64,000 nucleotides of DNA, taken from contig JAURVB010008348.1 of the NCBI GenBank assembly GCA_033002965.1, positions 28,106 through 92,105 of the forward strand. Direction: 5' to 3'. The position numbers were made by a program, and so were the translations under genes. Below are positions 61,362-64,000 of this stretch, in pieces (positions within the stretch are counted from its first letter, which is position 1; every line of letters starts with the position of its first letter). This DNA is from Piper betle (lineage: Eukaryota > Streptophyta > Magnoliopsida > Piperales > Piperaceae). The notes below the pieces were generated by a model that searched no databases, was not told where the DNA came from, and saw nothing but the letters and a program-made list of their open reading frames with translations.

Positions 61362-62770
61362 CTGCAATACAAACGAATGTAAAGATCACATAAACAATTT
61401 GTTAAGACGACACTAGCTCTCAAAACCTATTGTTAAGATGATGAATACAAGATAAAAAATCCATGTCCTAACAGTGGCATATTTCACGCCAGATGCCCTT
61501 CAATAACGAGTGCATAACATAAATGAATTAGGAAACCTGTGGTAGTTGGAGTTGGTCAGGTGAGCTCTTGATTAGGTTAGGCAAGCTCTTGATTATCAAA
61601 CTAAGTTAATCAAGAAGTATGCATCACAAATTTTGTTTCAATGTTACTAACTTTTGGAATTTATAGATTTCAAGTATTCTTTCCTCCATCAGAAATCTAA
61701 AAAATTAAAAACCTTGTACCTGGCTTGGCTTCAAAATAAGAAAAATCTGTTGATATGGCAATTTTTAACCCATCATGTCTATCCGAGTTTCTTACAGCTG
61801 CAATAAGGTAATTGACACAATGCTTAACTTCAATATTAAAAAAATATTATAGTCGAAGTCTGTTTGTGTCAATCTATATTAAATTCATTGGTATTTGTTC
61901 TTTCCATCCATACTCCTAAAATTTCAAAGCAATAAGAAATTGAAAAAACAGGCAAAACTGCCCTTGGCAAAACAAAAATTAAGCTGAATTTCAACTTATA
62001 TAGCTCAAACCATCTGTTATCAATAACTAACGTTGTAGGATTACAGGGTGATTCGAACTATTTTACGATATTGAACATCAACAAATATTTTTGTGTCAGT
62101 CAATCAACACATATGACTGACACAAAAGGTCAAACTATCTACCATGATCATGATACATAGAGGACCTGAAAATTTCAAAATTAACACACTTGAATAACAG
62201 AAGTGGTTAAACTATATACCCTGATAATGAATAGATAAAAAACCTGAAAATTTGCGAAATTTTAGCATTTGACTAATACAAGTGGTTAAACTATCTAACT
62301 ATGAAAAAGAAATTGATAAAAATAATATAATTATAGAATTAATTTATGAAAATAAATTAATTACAAAAAAATAAGTTAACTAAAAAATTTGATCAAATAT
62401 AATTTGTTTGAGAAAAAATTGATTAAATAAATAAACAAATAAGAAATAAGTTTATTTAAAATATTTTTCGAAAAAGTTACTTTGTTACTTAAAATAAATG
62501 AATACAAAAAAAGCATATTACCTTTTTCTTTTCTGATCAAATCAAAGCACGTATAAAAAAACCACACCTACCCCAACCCCCACCCCCACCCCCACCCCCA
62601 CCCCCACTGCAACATATAAAGGGCCAACCCCTCTTCCTTTAGGAAAGTCTAACACTAAAAAATAATTTTTTTATTAGAAAAGTTGAACAATAAAAAACAT
62701 TATCAATATTATTAATGTCAAGACTAAATAATGAATGATGTTATTAATAACATGATCTAGTTGTTCGTAT
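61362..62770. other. upstream of the TGS1-like gene, no exon identified
   Basis: The amino-terminal exon or exons and promoter of the TGS1-like gene should lie here. A minus-strand open stretch at about 61805-61715 (RNSDRHDGLKIAIS) follows an acceptor-like 'ttattgcag', but it is not recognisable. The rest is AT-rich. Confidence 0.3.
62569..62607. repeat. (CCCCCA)n tract
   Basis: About six CCCCCA units lie in a row. The minus strand is therefore (TGGGGG)n and could form a G-quadruplex. It lies in the upstream region of the minus-strand TGS1-like gene. The unit is not the plant telomere repeat. Confidence 0.9.
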
Positions 62771-64000
62771 TGTAACACCCAAATTTCGGTTCACCTAAGA
62801 ACCGAATCAGAAATGTGCAATCGAGTCGAATCATGTTTAAAATTATTGATATATAAGACTCGATTAATAAAATAGATCAAAAAACCCGTTTGGTATCACG
62901 AGAATGGAAGATATTGTTAAATATACATCAAAATACATCAAATATAAATAAAAGTAAGAAAGTAAATAAGTGCACTGAGCTCAAGTATGTGTAGCGTTTA
63001 TCTGTCATTTCCCCAAAGTCAACTCAAGATTTGCAAGACCTACATATATTATATGAAAAACATCAATAACAAGTGTAACTAGTCCAAAAATTAATTAGTA
63101 CAAATTGACAAATAGGTATTCCATTACCCATGGAAACTTATAAAGCTTCAGAATTACCTCACACTAGGCGGTAAGCAAACATACTTAAACAAGTGTCAAC
63201 TCGCATGGACAACTTATATTCATATTCATACATTCAATGCTTATGCCCTCACATCTTCAATATTTCACCCGCCACGGTACTCAAGTGGCAAAAAGAATAA
63301 TTAAGTTAGTGCCACAAATTCCAAAAATTTGCTACATTACATAGTACCCTCATACACAGCACTACCTCTGGGTTTGAAGAAATACTAGTGCGGTCCATAC
63401 ATATCTCTATACTGGTCACTCTCTTATTCGTGAAATTCGTAAAAAAATATACATACTTATATAATAGGTTTAAGGAAAAGTCTTTTATCATATGTTTCTG
63501 GAACTTTAATTCAAAAACTAATGAGGGATTTCATCCTTGTAGTTTTATTAAACATGTGTAGAAACACGGCTAAATGGCCTGACATCGGAGGGATCCGATA
63601 AGACATCACCGATGTTGTCCTACGTCTAAAACATGATTAAACTCTATGCATACCAAGTCCAGCAGAGAAAGAGAGTCTTATGGACCTATAGCTTAAGCTC
63701 CAAGCGCATTGACACTTCTACGACGAGCTCAGACTCCGTAACCTATATCAAAACCTAGTGCTAAGTAACATACTGATGGCTCTACATGATTCATGTTCAT
63801 GGTGTTTGTTCATATAATCAATACATCCTAATAAAAAAAACAGTGTTAACAAATCTATAACTAAACACCGGCACATAAATCGAGACATACTAATAAATAA
63901 ATAAATAAATAAACAAACAAACAGATAAATACACTCATAGATAATTAGGTAAATAATAAATAAATGAACATAAATTGTAAAACCCGTGACTCGAGTCAAG
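62771..64000 (-). repeat. gypsy LTR of the window-edge family (cut by window end)
   Basis: Plus-strand reading starts TGTAACACCC, the terminus family seen at 13077, and runs to 63976-64000, which repeats the left half of the 33-bp palindrome (TGTAAAACCCGTGACTCGAG). The whole LTR should therefore end within ~10 bp of the window. Its interior (63160-63650) matches 1060-1560. An (aata)n run lies at 63893-63915. Whether a full element follows cannot be seen. Confidence 0.6.

Noticed and set aside
62569..62607. Interstitial telomere repeat
   Set aside because: The unit is CCCCCA, not the plant CCCTAAA.

Overview
This is plant nuclear DNA, most likely from an angiosperm. It is AT-rich and dominated by retrotransposons. 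It carries LTR elements primed by initiator tRNA-Met, Ty3/gypsy and Ty1/copia relics, small terminal-inverted-repeat elements, and a few intron-containing genes with plant-type GT-AG introns. The species cannot be named from the sequence.

Layout. 1-2540: old LTR-type repeat of the same family as the right edge. 3108-5240: minus-strand Ty1/copia relic. 7395-8363: a decayed leader similar to the secreted-peptide genes, next to a small element bounded by TTAA. 8980-9372 and 13352-13814: two TRIM elements, the second with perfect 5-bp target duplications. 10690-17549: minus-strand Ty3/gypsy relic and its LTR sequence, into which TRIM 2 inserted. 18300-25800: secreted-peptide gene copy A, a tRNA-like element, a solo-LTR-like block, and a partial paralog of the peptide gene's upstream region. 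26090-26884: GC-cored TIR element. 27793-40246: an old gypsy element split by a younger Tekay-like gypsy element (29226-38742, target duplication AATTT) whose LTRs carry a 33-bp minisatellite. 42945-44553: inverted copy B of the peptide gene. 45241-47242: FAR1-related pseudogene. 48303-49221: inverted second copy of the GC-cored element. 51201-54309: intact four-exon EMC5 gene. 55018-55494 and 56512-57137: small hAT-like elements. 56461-61361: TGS1-like gene with several lesions, its last exon split by the second of these elements. 62771-64000: LTR running off the window.

Only EMC5 and the two 83-residue secreted-peptide precursors look intact. EMC5 is a housekeeping ER-membrane gene with telo-box and site-II promoter motifs. 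The peptide genes form a near-identical inverted pair about 23 kb apart and are the best candidates for new biology: two cysteines, a CTN motif after a signal peptide, and possible distant resemblance to the CTNIP/SCREW phytocytokines. The other coding sequence is transposon-derived or decayed. No operon-like system or CRISPR array is present.
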